NCBI GenBank assembly: GCA_002440975.1
Contig: DJWN01000127.1
Coordinates: forward strand, 7,949 to 71,948
From: Bacteroidales bacterium UBA6229
GTDB lineage: Bacteria > Bacteroidota > Bacteroidia > Bacteroidales > F082
Reading direction: 5' to 3'
Length of the DNA stretch: 64,000 bases
A model generated the notes under the pieces. The model was not told where the DNA came from. It saw only the letters and a list, made by a program, of their open reading frames with translations, and did no database searches. A program made the position numbers and the translations under genes. Below, piece by piece: positions 1-7,656 of this stretch; positions within the stretch are counted from its first letter, which is position 1, and every line of letters starts with the position of its first letter.

Positions 1-1446
1 TATTAAATGACTTTTGTCGCGTTCTATGCCTACACCGGTATCTTTCACATAAAACTGTATCAGTCCGCCCTTGGGCTGCGTGTAACCAAACTCGATAAAA
101 CCTGTATCGACGAATTTAAGGGCATTCACAAGCAAATTCATCATGATCTGACGCAATCTGAACGGGTCAGATTCGATAAAGAAATTCTCGAGTTCGAGCC
201 CTTTTCGCAACCTGATCTCAATATGTTTCTTTTCACGCTTTTTTTGTTCATTTTGGATGTTGATCAAGATTTCGTCCAATAGCTGATGCAGTTCAAACTC
301 GGAAATGGAAATTCTGATCTGGCCTGCCTCAATTTTTGAGATGTCGATAATATCGTCAATCAGCTGTAACAAGGTTTTTCCGGCCGAACTGATAAGCTGC
401 AGAAACTGATCCTTTTCTTCGGGGCTTGTTTCTTCATCAAGCATTATTTCGGAAAAACCAATTATTGAATTGAGCGGCGTTCTGATCTCGTGCGACATAT
501 TAGCCAAGAAAGCCGATTTCAGTTTATCTGCCTCTTCGGCTTTTAGTCTGGCATCAATAAGTGACTGCTCCGCTTTCTTAACACTTGTAACATCTCTCAG
601 CAAGGCATGAACAAGCTTTCCGGTATTCAAATTTGAAAACCCAAGACTAACCTCAGCTTCAAAAAGGCTTCCGTCCATGCGTTTATGCTGCCAATAAAAA
701 CGTTGGGGCACGCCGGAAAGCACTCTGTTGATTAGCTCTCTGCCTTTTTCACCAGACAGGCTTCCATCGGGTTGTGTTTTAGGGGATATATCAGCCGGGT
801 GTTTACCGATGATCTCTGCACGATCACAAAGAAACATCTCGCAAATCTTTTGATTAATTTCGGTAATGGTATTGGATTTATCCAGCAAAATGATACCATC
901 CGTTGCATTTGAAAAAACAGCTTTATAGCGTTCCAGCTCTTCGGCAATAAGTCGTTCCTTTTGATACTGCAACTCCTCGCGCACCAACAATTTCGAAGCC
1001 TCACCCACCACCAGGGCAATTTCATCTGAATCGGTTCTGTTTTTAAAATCAAGGCCACATAATACCAACCATTTATCCTGCCCTATCAAATGCCTTGATC
1101 CGACAAAATAGCGTAGCAGATTGTTCTCGAACAAGAGCTTATTTGTAAGGTATTTTTTTAGCTCAGGCCCTGTTTTTACAATCAGATTTTCTTTTGAATC
1201 CTTGAAAATATCCATACAGAAATCTGCATGATTTTTGGGTTCCATTTGTACGAAACGTCCATGCAAAAAACTTGATCTGTACGTTAATTTGTATTGGGTC
1301 AAATCCAGTATTCCCAAAAAAACAGCACTTAAGCCAAGCGTTTGATGCAGGGCAAAAATGACATTTTCAATATTTTGAAGTGGATGAACCGATATCTGTT
1401 GCCTCACCTTACTACAAAAGATATTGAGTTTTTTTGAGTGCTGCAT
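1..1446 (-). CDS. Sensor histidine kinase, PAS-containing, 3' end cut by window edge
   Basis: The minus-strand frame is open from an ATG at 1446 to base 1 (482 codons), so the C-terminus is missing. Residues 1 to about 135 look like a GAF-type sensory region. A PAS domain follows at about 155-275, then a short coiled linker. The dimerisation/phosphoacceptor H-box (FLANMSHEIRTPLNSIIGF) has the histidine at about residue 319. The ATPase domain shows the N-box (LLVNALKF) and the start of the G1 box (DTGVGIE) before the edge. No membrane segment precedes the kinase core, so the protein is probably cytoplasmic and senses an internal signal. It autophosphorylates on His and passes phosphate to a response regulator; whether a receiver domain follows cannot be seen. 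The partner and signal are unknown. Family certain, role unknown. Confidence 0.9.
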   Translation of the reverse strand, partial: MQHSKKLNIFCSKVRQQISVHPLQNIENVIFALHQTLGLSAVFLGILDLTQYKLTYRSSFLHGRFVQMEPKNHADFCMDIFKDSKENLIVKTGPELKKYLTNKLLFENNLLRYFVGSRHLIGQDKWLVLCGLDFKNRTDSDEIALVVGEASKLLVREELQYQKERLIAEELERYKAVFSNATDGIILLDKSNTITEINQKICEMFLCDRAEIIGKHPADISPKTQPDGSLSGEKGRELINRVLSGVPQRFYWQHKRMDGSLFEAEVSLGFSNLNTGKLVHALLRDVTSVKKAEQSLIDARLKAEEADKLKSAFLANMSHEIRTPLNSIIGFSEIMLDEETSPEEKDQFLQLISSAGKTLLQLIDDIIDISKIEAGQIRISISEFELHQLLDEILINIQNEQKKREKKHIEIRLRKGLELENFFIESDPFRLRQIMMNLLVNALKFVDTGFIEFGYTQPKGGLIQFYVKDTGVGIERDKSHLI

Positions 1447-1557
1447 AGGTGCAAAAAATTTGATAACTGGCTAATTGAATACAAGCTGTAAAGGTAAACA
1501 TTTAATTCATCATCAACACAATGCGCACGAAGTTAAATCGATAGGCCGATACAAAAA

Positions 1558-1584
1558 AAGCAACATCCGGGTGAGATGCTGCTT
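1558..1584 (-). terminator. Intrinsic terminator of rpsP
   Basis: On the minus strand a 10-bp stem (AAGCAGCATC / GATGTTGCTT, one G-T wobble) with a 7-nt loop is followed by a run of seven T. It lies about 25 bp after the rpsP stop codon. Confidence 0.75.
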
Positions 1585-1608
1585 TGAAATAAGTAGGATA
1601 AAATATTG

Positions 1609-2211
1609 CTAAACTTCCGATTCTTTCTTATCGGTTTCTTCAGCTTTTCCTTCTGCTTCTTCAGCTTTTGCTTCTACTGTTTCTTCAGCTTTTGCTTCTA
1701 CTGCTTCTTCAGCCTTTTCTTCTGCTGCGGCATCTTTCTCTGCTTTCAGTTCTACTGCTCTTTTCCTGGCGAGTTCGGCAGCACGGGCTTCATTTACTTT
1801 AGCTTCTTCTTCGAATGCTTTTTTGCGTTCTGCACGTTCGGCTTCGGTGAGGCCCCGACGTTTAGCTTCAATTTTTTCTTCTTTTTCCCTGAGCCAATTC
1901 TGGAACTTAACTTCGGCTTGTTCTTCGGTCAAAGCACCTTTTTTAACGCCTTTCAAAAGGTGGCTTTTGTAAATAACACCTTTGTAAGAAAGGATCGCAC
2001 GGGCAGTGTCAGAAGGCTGTGCGCCATTCTGCAGCCAGGTAAGTGCTTTGTCGAAATCCAAAATGATTTCGGCAGGGTTTGTAATGGGATTGTAGGTGCC
2101 AATCTTCTCAATAAATCTTCCATCTCGTGGTGCACGACCATCCGCAATTACAATATGGTAAAAAGGTCTGCCTTTTTTACCATGACGTTGTAATCTGATT
2201 CTTGCTGGCAT
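1609..2211 (-). CDS. rpsP: Small ribosomal subunit protein S16 with long charged C-terminal extension
   Basis: S16 binds 16S rRNA and is needed for assembly of the small subunit. The N-terminus is classical (MPARIRLQRHGKKGRPFYHI, then VADGRAPRDGRFIEKIGTY), and the core ends near residue 95. Bacterial S16 is usually 80-100 residues; this one has 200. Residues ~100-200 form an Ala/Glu/Lys-rich, probably helical or disordered tail with repeated EAKAEE units. Extended S16 tails are common in Bacteroidota, but their function is not established. The tail DNA holds a short tandem repeat (separate entry). A terminator follows at once and no other ribosomal gene is adjacent, so the gene appears monocistronic here. 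Confidence 0.97.
   Translation of the reverse strand: MPARIRLQRHGKKGRPFYHIVIADGRAPRDGRFIEKIGTYNPITNPAEIILDFDKALTWLQNGAQPSDTARAILSYKGVIYKSHLLKGVKKGALTEEQAEVKFQNWLREKEEKIEAKRRGLTEAERAERKKAFEEEAKVNEARAAELARKRAVELKAEKDAAAEEKAEEAVEAKAEETVEAKAEEAEGKAEETDKKESEV
1636..1722. repeat. Imperfect 24-bp tandem repeat within the rpsP tail
   Basis: The segment contains about three copies of a 24-bp unit built from CTTCTTCAGCTTTTGCTTCT (plus strand). The unit length is a multiple of three, so it encodes repeated VEAKAEEA-type octapeptides in the S16 extension. Copy-number change would lengthen or shorten the tail without a frameshift. Confidence 0.7.
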
Positions 2212-2314
2212 GAGCTTTAATTTTAATTGATAATTAGAGTATTAAACTTTTTATTTTCGGGCTGCAAAAATCGGTATTTTTTTCTGATTTACAAGTATTA
2301 TGCCGAAAAAAACC

Positions 2315-2641
2315 TTAATTTTTATCAAAAAGTTCCATTTCAGCATCTATTTCCCATCCGTGAAGCTTACAAAGTTCAACAAACTGCTGAAAGCTTTGCC
2401 GAACCCTGCTTTTCATCGTGCGGCACTGAATTTCCCAGATGTCTTTTATTTTTGTCCGCATTTCCACATCACGCTGCACAAAAGCCAAAGCCTCAAAATT
2501 CTGCTGCATTTGTACAAATGCCATCCCAAGGGATTCGTCCAGTTGCATGAGCTTATCCTTTAGCTGCTGATAATCGGAAATCCCTTCCAACGGATGGATT
2601 CCCAAAAACTGCATAAAATAGATGATCAAAAATTGTGGCAT
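2315..2641 (-). CDS. Hypothetical small protein
   Basis: I do not recognise this gene. It encodes about 108 residues from the ATG at 2641 (MPQFLIIYFMQFLGIHPLEG); an in-frame TTG 12 bp upstream is a less likely start. The N-terminus is hydrophobic, while the rest is predicted mostly helical and rich in Gln and Met (QQLKDKLMQLDESLGMAFVQ). No signal peptide or catalytic motif is evident. It stands alone between rpsP and the divergent dnaQ-dinB operon. Its composition and lack of a competing frame suggest that it is real. Confidence 0.5.
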   Translation of the reverse strand: MPQFLIIYFMQFLGIHPLEGISDYQQLKDKLMQLDESLGMAFVQMQQNFEALAFVQRDVEMRTKIKDIWEIQCRTMKSRVRQSFQQFVELCKLHGWEIDAEMELFDKN

Positions 2642-2676
2642 AATGATCGACAAAATTACAGCTTTTTCTTTTGCTG

Positions 2677-2740
2677 TTAATCAGCTAATTTAGATTTTCT
2701 GATTAGATATTAATCAAATAAAATGTCTGTTTTTTAATCA
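2677..2740 (+). repeat. Three TTAATCA heptamers upstream of the dnaQ-dinB operon
   Basis: TTAATCA occurs at 2677-2683, 2710-2716 and 2734-2740, and its inverse CTGATTAG at 2699-2706. The last copy lies in a 14-nt string (TTTTTAATCATTTT, 2731-2744) that also occurs in the leader of the LexA-like gene at 51148-51161. This may be a regulator-binding array; the region is AT-rich, so chance is possible. Confidence 0.35.
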
Positions 2741-2758
2741 TTTTGAATGAAAATACCT

Positions 2759-2766
2759 TAATTTTG
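2759..2766 (+). promoter_or_regulatory. Promoter -7 element of the dnaQ-dinB operon
   Basis: TAATTTTG matches the Bacteroidota -7 consensus TAnnTTTG exactly and lies 21 bp before the ATG at 2788. No well-placed TTG -33 element is visible, which fits a promoter that depends on an activator or is weak until derepressed. Confidence 0.5.
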
Positions 2767-2787
2767 TAGCATGATTTTGGAATAAAA

Positions 2788-4152
2788 ATGAGTTCGTCTG
2801 AAAAAAAATATGTCATTGTAGATGTGGAAACCACCGGACTGAAAGCCGGCCCTGAGAAGATCACCGAGATTGCTGCCGTACTTCACGACGGACATCGGAT
2901 AATTGACAGTTTCAGTTCGCTGATCAATCCCGAGAAGAAGATTTCCTACCGCATCACACAACTCACCGGTATCAACGATCAGATGGTTGCCGGGGCTCCA
3001 AAATTTTATGAGCTGGCCCGTCAATTTATTGAATTTACGGAAGACGCCATTTTGATAGGACACAACGTTAGTTTTGATTATCGCTTCATACAGGCTGAAT
3101 ATAAAAGTCTGGGATACGATTTTCGGAGGCAAACGATGGACACCGTAAAACTGAGCCGCAAACTCATTCCGGGGCAAGCCTCCTACAGCCTCGGAAAGCT
3201 ATGCCATAACCTGAATATCCGGATCGAAAATCGTCACCGCGCACTGGGCGATGCACTGGCTACCGCCCGCCTTTTTGAGTTGCTTTGCTCCATCGAAGCC
3301 GAACCCGAAAAGCTAAGTCTAAAGGGTACACACTCCAACCTGAATCACCACCTGATCGAAAAGCTGCCCGAAGCACATGGCGTTTATTATTTTTATGATC
3401 AAAGCGAAAAGCTGATTTACGTAGGCAAATCTGTGAACATCAAAAGCAGGGTGATGCAGCATCTGAGCAACAACAGCAGCCGCAAAGCCATTGAAATGAA
3501 AAATAATATTGCTGATATAAGCTACGAACTCACTGGCAATGAGCTGATCGCCTTGCTGCTCGAATCAGATGAAATAAAAAAACACAAACCCGTTTATAAC
3601 CGTGCCCAACGCAGGTCGTTTTTTAATTACGGACTTTACAGCTACCAAAACGAAGCCGGCTACCAATGCCTCAAATACGCTAAAACCATTGACACTTTAC
3701 TGCCGCATCACACTTATGCCTCTTTGACGGAAGCCAAAAATCATCTTTTTCAGCTCACCGAACAGTTTCAGTTGTGCCAGGGACTCAACGGGCTTTATCC
3801 GGGCAAGGGAGCCTGTTTTCATCACCAAATCGGGCAATGTTTGGGAGCCTGCTGCGGAGAAGAAAATCCGACCGATTACAACCAACGTGTTGAACAAGCT
3901 CTGGAACGCTATCATTTTGATTACGAAAACTTTATGATCATCGAAAAAGGTATTGAACCGGAACAAAAAGCCATCATCAAAATTGAGCAGGGCATTTACA
4001 GGGGATTTGGTTATGTGCCGGCATCACTTTTAAATAACGGCATAGCCGAAGCCGACGACTTTGTCCGGTCTTATCCCGACAACCGTGATGTGCGACAAAT
4101 CATACAAGCCTATCTACGCAAGCATCCCAGGGCTTTGTTGATCCCTTTTTGA
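2788..4152 (+). CDS. DnaQ-family exonuclease fused to GIY-YIG (UvrC/Cho-type) endonuclease
   Basis: This 454-residue protein has two nuclease modules. Residues 1-170 form a DEDDh 3'-5' exonuclease like the polymerase III epsilon subunit: D12/E14 in IVDVETTG, HN at 92-93 with D97, and H150/D155 in RHRALGDALAT. Residues ~190-275 form a GIY-YIG domain (GVYYFYD...LIYVGKS, then RVMQHLS). The C-terminal part has a UvrC-like cysteine segment (GACFHHQIGQCLGACCG) and no UvrB-binding or HhH region. Known relatives are Cho and the DnaQ-UvrC fusions of other phyla, which incise damaged DNA. dinB follows after 22 bp, so the two are probably co-transcribed and act together in damage processing. Domain calls are firm; the substrate is inferred. 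Confidence 0.9.
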   Translation: MSSSEKKYVIVDVETTGLKAGPEKITEIAAVLHDGHRIIDSFSSLINPEKKISYRITQLTGINDQMVAGAPKFYELARQFIEFTEDAILIGHNVSFDYRFIQAEYKSLGYDFRRQTMDTVKLSRKLIPGQASYSLGKLCHNLNIRIENRHRALGDALATARLFELLCSIEAEPEKLSLKGTHSNLNHHLIEKLPEAHGVYYFYDQSEKLIYVGKSVNIKSRVMQHLSNNSSRKAIEMKNNIADISYELTGNELIALLLESDEIKKHKPVYNRAQRRSFFNYGLYSYQNEAGYQCLKYAKTIDTLLPHHTYASLTEAKNHLFQLTEQFQLCQGLNGLYPGKGACFHHQIGQCLGACCGEENPTDYNQRVEQALERYHFDYENFMIIEKGIEPEQKAIIKIEQGIYRGFGYVPASLLNNGIAEADDFVRSYPDNRDVRQIIQAYLRKHPRALLIPF

Positions 4153-4174
4153 AATCCAAAAAAAAGCTGACAAT

Positions 4175-5329
4175 ATGCCCGAACGCACCATAGCACATCT
4201 TGATCTCGACACTTTTTTCGTGTCGGTGGAACGTTTGGTCAACCCATCGTTAACAGGCAAACCTGTCATTATCGGAGGGGTTTCGGATCGGGGTGTGGTG
4301 GCCAGTTGCAGCTATGAGGCCAGGCGTTTTGGTGTGCATTCGGCCATGCCGATGCGTATGGCACGGCAGCTCTGCAGCCAGGCTGTTTACATCCGTGGCG
4401 ATATGGAACTCTACAGTCGTTATTCGCGTCTGGTAACCGATGTGATTGCCGACAGTGCTCCGCTTTATGAAAAAACTTCTGTGGACGAGCACTATCTTGA
4501 CCTCACAGGGATGGATCGCTTTTTTGGCACTTACAAATGGACGCACGAGCTTCGGCAGCGCATCATTTGCGAAACCGGTCTGCCCATTTCTTTCGGGCTT
4601 TCGCAAAACAAAACCATTTCGAAAATTGCCACCGGACAAGCCAAACCCAATGGCGAGCTGCAGGTGCTTCCCAATCAGGTGCATCCTTTTCTGGATCCGC
4701 TCTCGATCAGAAAAATCCCCATGGTAGGCGAAGTGGGTTATCGCTTGCTGAGGGCTATGGGTGTGGCTAAAATCGGCACCCTGCGCCTGATACCTCCCGA
4801 TATGGTGCAACAGGTGCTGGGCAAAAACGGCCTGGTGGTATGGAAAAAAGCCAACGGCATCGATCCCAGTCCGGTTAAGCCTTACAGCGAACAAAAATCG
4901 ATCAGCAGCGAGCACACCTTTGAGCAAGACACCACAGATATGGCTTTGCTAAAACAAACCCTGACACATATGGTGGAAAAAATAGCCTTTGAAATGCGTA
5001 GCAAACAAAAACTTACGGGATGCGTTACCGTGAAAATCCGCTATGCTAATTTTGATACACACAGCCGCCAAAAGCACATTGCCTATACTGCTTTCGACCA
5101 TATCCTGCTCAATACCGTGATGGATCTTTTTGCTCAGCTTTACAACCGGCGCATGTTGATCAGGCTGGTTGGCGTAAGACTTAGTCATCTTGTGGGAGGC
5201 TCTCAACAACTCGATCTTTTCGATAATAAACCTGAGATTACCAGACTTTATCAAACCATGGATCATATTCGGCAACGTTATGGCAAAACAGCCGTTGGCA
5301 GGGCTGGCGGGCTAAAACCATCCGAATAA
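4175..5329 (+). CDS. dinB: DNA polymerase IV (Y-family translesion polymerase)
   Basis: The protein has 384 residues, normal for Y-family polymerases of the DinB class. Metal-binding and catalytic motifs are present: AHLDLDTFFVSVERL (D10/D12 region), the TSVDEHYLDLTG box with the S-x-D-E catalytic pair, GLSQNKTISKIATGQAKPNG, and helix-hairpin-helix IRKIPMVGEVG. The little-finger domain follows. The C-terminus contains QQLDLFDN, a good match to a beta-clamp binding motif (QxxLxLF). It copies past lesions with low fidelity. The gene is second in an operon with the DnaQ/GIY-YIG nuclease. Control by the LexA-like repressor at 51292 is possible (shared upstream motif) but unproven. Confidence 0.95.
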   Translation: MPERTIAHLDLDTFFVSVERLVNPSLTGKPVIIGGVSDRGVVASCSYEARRFGVHSAMPMRMARQLCSQAVYIRGDMELYSRYSRLVTDVIADSAPLYEKTSVDEHYLDLTGMDRFFGTYKWTHELRQRIICETGLPISFGLSQNKTISKIATGQAKPNGELQVLPNQVHPFLDPLSIRKIPMVGEVGYRLLRAMGVAKIGTLRLIPPDMVQQVLGKNGLVVWKKANGIDPSPVKPYSEQKSISSEHTFEQDTTDMALLKQTLTHMVEKIAFEMRSKQKLTGCVTVKIRYANFDTHSRQKHIAYTAFDHILLNTVMDLFAQLYNRRMLIRLVGVRLSHLVGGSQQLDLFDNKPEITRLYQTMDHIRQRYGKTAVGRAGGLKPSE

Positions 5330-5416
5330 CAAAAAAATAGATGGAAAGCCTATTTATAATGAGTATAAATTCCAAAAGTCATCACACTAAAACATCAATA
5401 ATTTACTGGAGTTGCA

Positions 5417-5424
5417 TAGCTTTG
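5417..5424 (+). promoter_or_regulatory. Promoter -7 element, TiaS-like operon
   Basis: TAGCTTTG matches TAnnTTTG. Its predicted start near 5430 lies inside the longest possible reading frame (from 5341), which argues that translation begins at the GTG at 5452. No good -33 element was found. Confidence 0.45.
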
Positions 5425-5451
5425 CAAGTCCAAAACCATTTTGCAGAAAAA

Positions 5452-6195
5452 GTGAATCAAAATATCTTGATAGGCATTGATGATACCGACAACAAAGAAA
5501 GTCGTGGCACAGGCTACAATGCCCGTCAGTTAGGACATTTGTTGAAACGAGAAAAACTTGGAGAGGTCTATACCATCAGTCGTCATCAGCTTTTTGTGCA
5601 TCCGGATATTCCTTTCACCTCTCAAAACAGTTCAGCCTGTTTGTATATTCAAAATGGGAATATTGACCAGCTTATTCCTGTTTGTCAACAATTTATGCAA
5701 CAAAGCTGTGTTCCAGGATCCGATGGTGGCCTGGCAATTGCCAGCCTGGACAACATCGCAGAGAAAGTGATTCACTGGGGTAAAATGGCAAAAAAAATTG
5801 TTTTAAAACAAGCAGATGCATGGCAACTGGCCAAGGAAAATGATATTTTTCTGGAAGGTTTTACTGGGAATAATGACGGTGTGATAGGTGCTTTGGCTGC
5901 AATCGGACTCAGAAAATGGGGAAACGATGGCAGATGCATCTGGCTAAAAGGCAAGGAAATCCGTGAAATTTCCGGAATTTTTTCTCAGGAATCGTTGAAA
6001 TCAATTTGCCCGATTGACCTTATCATCACCGAAGAAGGTATCGCAGCAGAAGCAGACGAGCTTATCCAAACCGATGACTGGATGAGGCCGGCAATAAAAA
6101 ATCACAAGATCACCCTTTATATTGAAAAGTCGAATCACCCCAAATACAAATGGCATGTTAAACCCAAATCCCTTCTCAAAGCACTTACCGATTAG
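5452..6195 (+). CDS. TiaS-like (agmatinylcytidine synthetase-related) protein, lacking tRNA-binding domains
   Basis: The core begins NILIGIDDTDNKESRGTGYN, the signature of archaeal TiaS, which uses ATP to attach agmatine to C34 of tRNA-Ile. GVIGALAAIGLRKWG in the second half matches the TiaS ferredoxin-like region. From the GTG at 5452 the protein is 247 residues; archaeal TiaS is about 420 and has further OB-fold and zinc-ribbon domains, absent here. So the kinase-like and ferredoxin-like parts are seen but not the anticodon-recognising parts. The frame is also open from an ATG at 5341, but those 37 residues are not family-like and contain a promoter element. The following membrane gene overlaps by 41 bp, tying it to a TonB uptake operon. 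A phosphotransfer role on a non-tRNA substrate is my inference. Confidence 0.7.
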   Translation: MNQNILIGIDDTDNKESRGTGYNARQLGHLLKREKLGEVYTISRHQLFVHPDIPFTSQNSSACLYIQNGNIDQLIPVCQQFMQQSCVPGSDGGLAIASLDNIAEKVIHWGKMAKKIVLKQADAWQLAKENDIFLEGFTGNNDGVIGALAAIGLRKWGNDGRCIWLKGKEIREISGIFSQESLKSICPIDLIITEEGIAAEADELIQTDDWMRPAIKNHKITLYIEKSNHPKYKWHVKPKSLLKALTD

Positions 6196-6706
6196 CCGTA
6201 CAGCCCTCGAAATTGCTGTGTTATCACTGATTGGAATAGCAGTCGTTGTGATCAGGACCAAACTGCGAATTCCACTCAATATGCCCGGCCATCATGGGCT
6301 GGAAGTGATGGCAATTCTGTTGATCGGACGTCATTGGGCAAAATTGCCATTGGCTTCTTCGGTCAGCAGTATATCAGCTGCCCTGTTTTTATTGTTGCCC
6401 TGGGCTGGCATTAAGGATCCGTTTCTTCCGTTCATATATATTTTGATGGGAATCATAATCGATCTGCTTTATCGGTTTACCTTTTCTGAAAAAAGAATGT
6501 TGTTATCACAGGTAATTATTGGAAGTATTGCGTACAGCATCATCCCGCTTTCGCGCCTTTTAATTCACTTCTCAGTTGATTATCCTTACGGCTCATTTCT
6601 TAAAACCGGTTATTTCTATCCCGTTTTTTCTCATTTTATATTTGGTGCTGCCGGCGGATTGTTAGCTGGTCTGCTGATCAAAGCACAACTAAAAATCACC
6701 AAATAA
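6155..6706 (+). CDS. Small multi-pass inner-membrane protein, possibly ECF-transporter S-component-like
   Basis: This protein of about 183 residues starts at the ATG at 6155, overlapping the TiaS-like gene by 41 bp. About five hydrophobic helices are visible (ALEIAVLSLIGIAVVVI; MAILLIG; ISAALFLLLPWAG; LPFIYILMGIIIDLLY; FIFGAAGGLLAGLLI). The layout, with a conserved NMPGHHGLEVM stretch after helix 1, recalls substrate-binding S components of energy-coupling-factor transporters. I cannot assign a family, and no ATPase or T component is nearby. Position between a kinase-like enzyme and a TonB receptor suggests inner-membrane passage of whatever the receptor imports. That role is inference. Confidence 0.6.
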   Translation: MLNPNPFSKHLPISRTALEIAVLSLIGIAVVVIRTKLRIPLNMPGHHGLEVMAILLIGRHWAKLPLASSVSSISAALFLLLPWAGIKDPFLPFIYILMGIIIDLLYRFTFSEKRMLLSQVIIGSIAYSIIPLSRLLIHFSVDYPYGSFLKTGYFYPVFSHFIFGAAGGLLAGLLIKAQLKITK

Positions 6707-6744
6707 TTGATTTTTATAATATGATATTAACAAGATTTAGAGTC

Positions 6745-7656
6745 ATGCGAATTGCAATAAATTTCATAACGATTGTAACATTCTTAGCCGTCTTTTGCTT
6801 TGTTGGCTGCACCAAAGACAAACAACATCCAGGATTAAAACCTGAAATTATGTTTCTCAAGACGGCAGAATTAATTTCTTCGGACACCATCCTGGCCATC
6901 AATCAAAAAGTTAAAATCGGAATAGAAGCCAGCTCCAAATCGAGTGCTCCAATCACCCAATTAACTGTAATTTCAAGCTTTGATGAAAATACTACCTCAA
7001 TCGACTCGGGATTATACAGCTCCGAATTTCAATACACCATAGAAATCACGAAAGGTTTGGCCGAAACTGAACATTGGCGGTTTTATGTGAAGGATCGGGA
7101 TGGTAATTATTCAGATACCATTGGTTTGAAACTTTTTAAAGATGAAAATTCAGGATTTGGTCCAATCCAATCATTTGAAAACATTGTTTTAGGCGGACAG
7201 TTCAACCCTGGTCAGGGAAGTTTTTATTCCTATGAAACAAACCATACTTACACTATTACAGAGGCTTACAATAATCAACAATTAATTGATTTGTTATACT
7301 ATTTCGATCTTGTTGAAGCTGACGCGCACACCATTGCCTCACCGGGAGCCAATATTGATCAGGCCATATATAACAGCGATCTGGCTCCTGCCAACTGGAC
7401 AAATCGAACAACTTTAAGATTCGAGTATTTGCCAGAGCTCACTCAGGAAGATTTTGAAACATGTACGAATGATAGCCTGATTCTTTCCAACACTTTTGTT
7501 TTTGGATCAGGCAAAAGAAAAGCAAAAAATTTATCTCCTGGACAAATGTATGCCTTTGTAAGCGAGACCAATGAAAAAGGCATCTTCCTGATTCGACAGC
7601 GCCAAGGTGATGCAGATGGAATCATACAGTTTTCAATCAAGATGCAAGAACCATGA
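6745..7656 (+). CDS. Lipoprotein, partner of TonB receptor
   Basis: A signal peptide (MRIAINFITIVTFLAVFCFVGC) ends in a lipobox, so the mature protein starts at Cys and is membrane-anchored. Translation could also begin 24 bp earlier at the ATG at 6721. The mature part, about 280 residues, looks like beta-sandwich repeats with no catalytic motif (GPIQSFENIVLGGQ; GSFYSYETNHTYTITEAY). Its stop overlaps the start of the downstream TonB receptor gene by four bases (ATGA), so the two are translationally coupled. Surface lipoproteins paired with TonB receptors in this phylum usually capture ligand. The ligand is unknown. Confidence 0.75.
   Translation: MRIAINFITIVTFLAVFCFVGCTKDKQHPGLKPEIMFLKTAELISSDTILAINQKVKIGIEASSKSSAPITQLTVISSFDENTTSIDSGLYSSEFQYTIEITKGLAETEHWRFYVKDRDGNYSDTIGLKLFKDENSGFGPIQSFENIVLGGQFNPGQGSFYSYETNHTYTITEAYNNQQLIDLLYYFDLVEADAHTIASPGANIDQAIYNSDLAPANWTNRTTLRFEYLPELTQEDFETCTNDSLILSNTFVFGSGKRKAKNLSPGQMYAFVSETNEKGIFLIRQRQGDADGIIQFSIKMQEP

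Noticed and set aside
1606..2193. Long plus-strand frame rich in Phe, Ser and Cys opposite rpsP
   Set aside because: It is the antisense image of the Glu/Lys-rich S16 tail; composition is unnatural and no start signal is present.
4250..4927. Minus-strand frame of 225 codons inside dinB
   Set aside because: dinB on the other strand has all catalytic motifs; the antisense product matches nothing and has no ribosome-binding site.
5341..5451. Longer N-terminus for the TiaS-like protein from the ATG at 5341
   Set aside because: A promoter -7 element lies at 5417-5424 and the extra residues are not family-like; GTG at 5452 is preferred.
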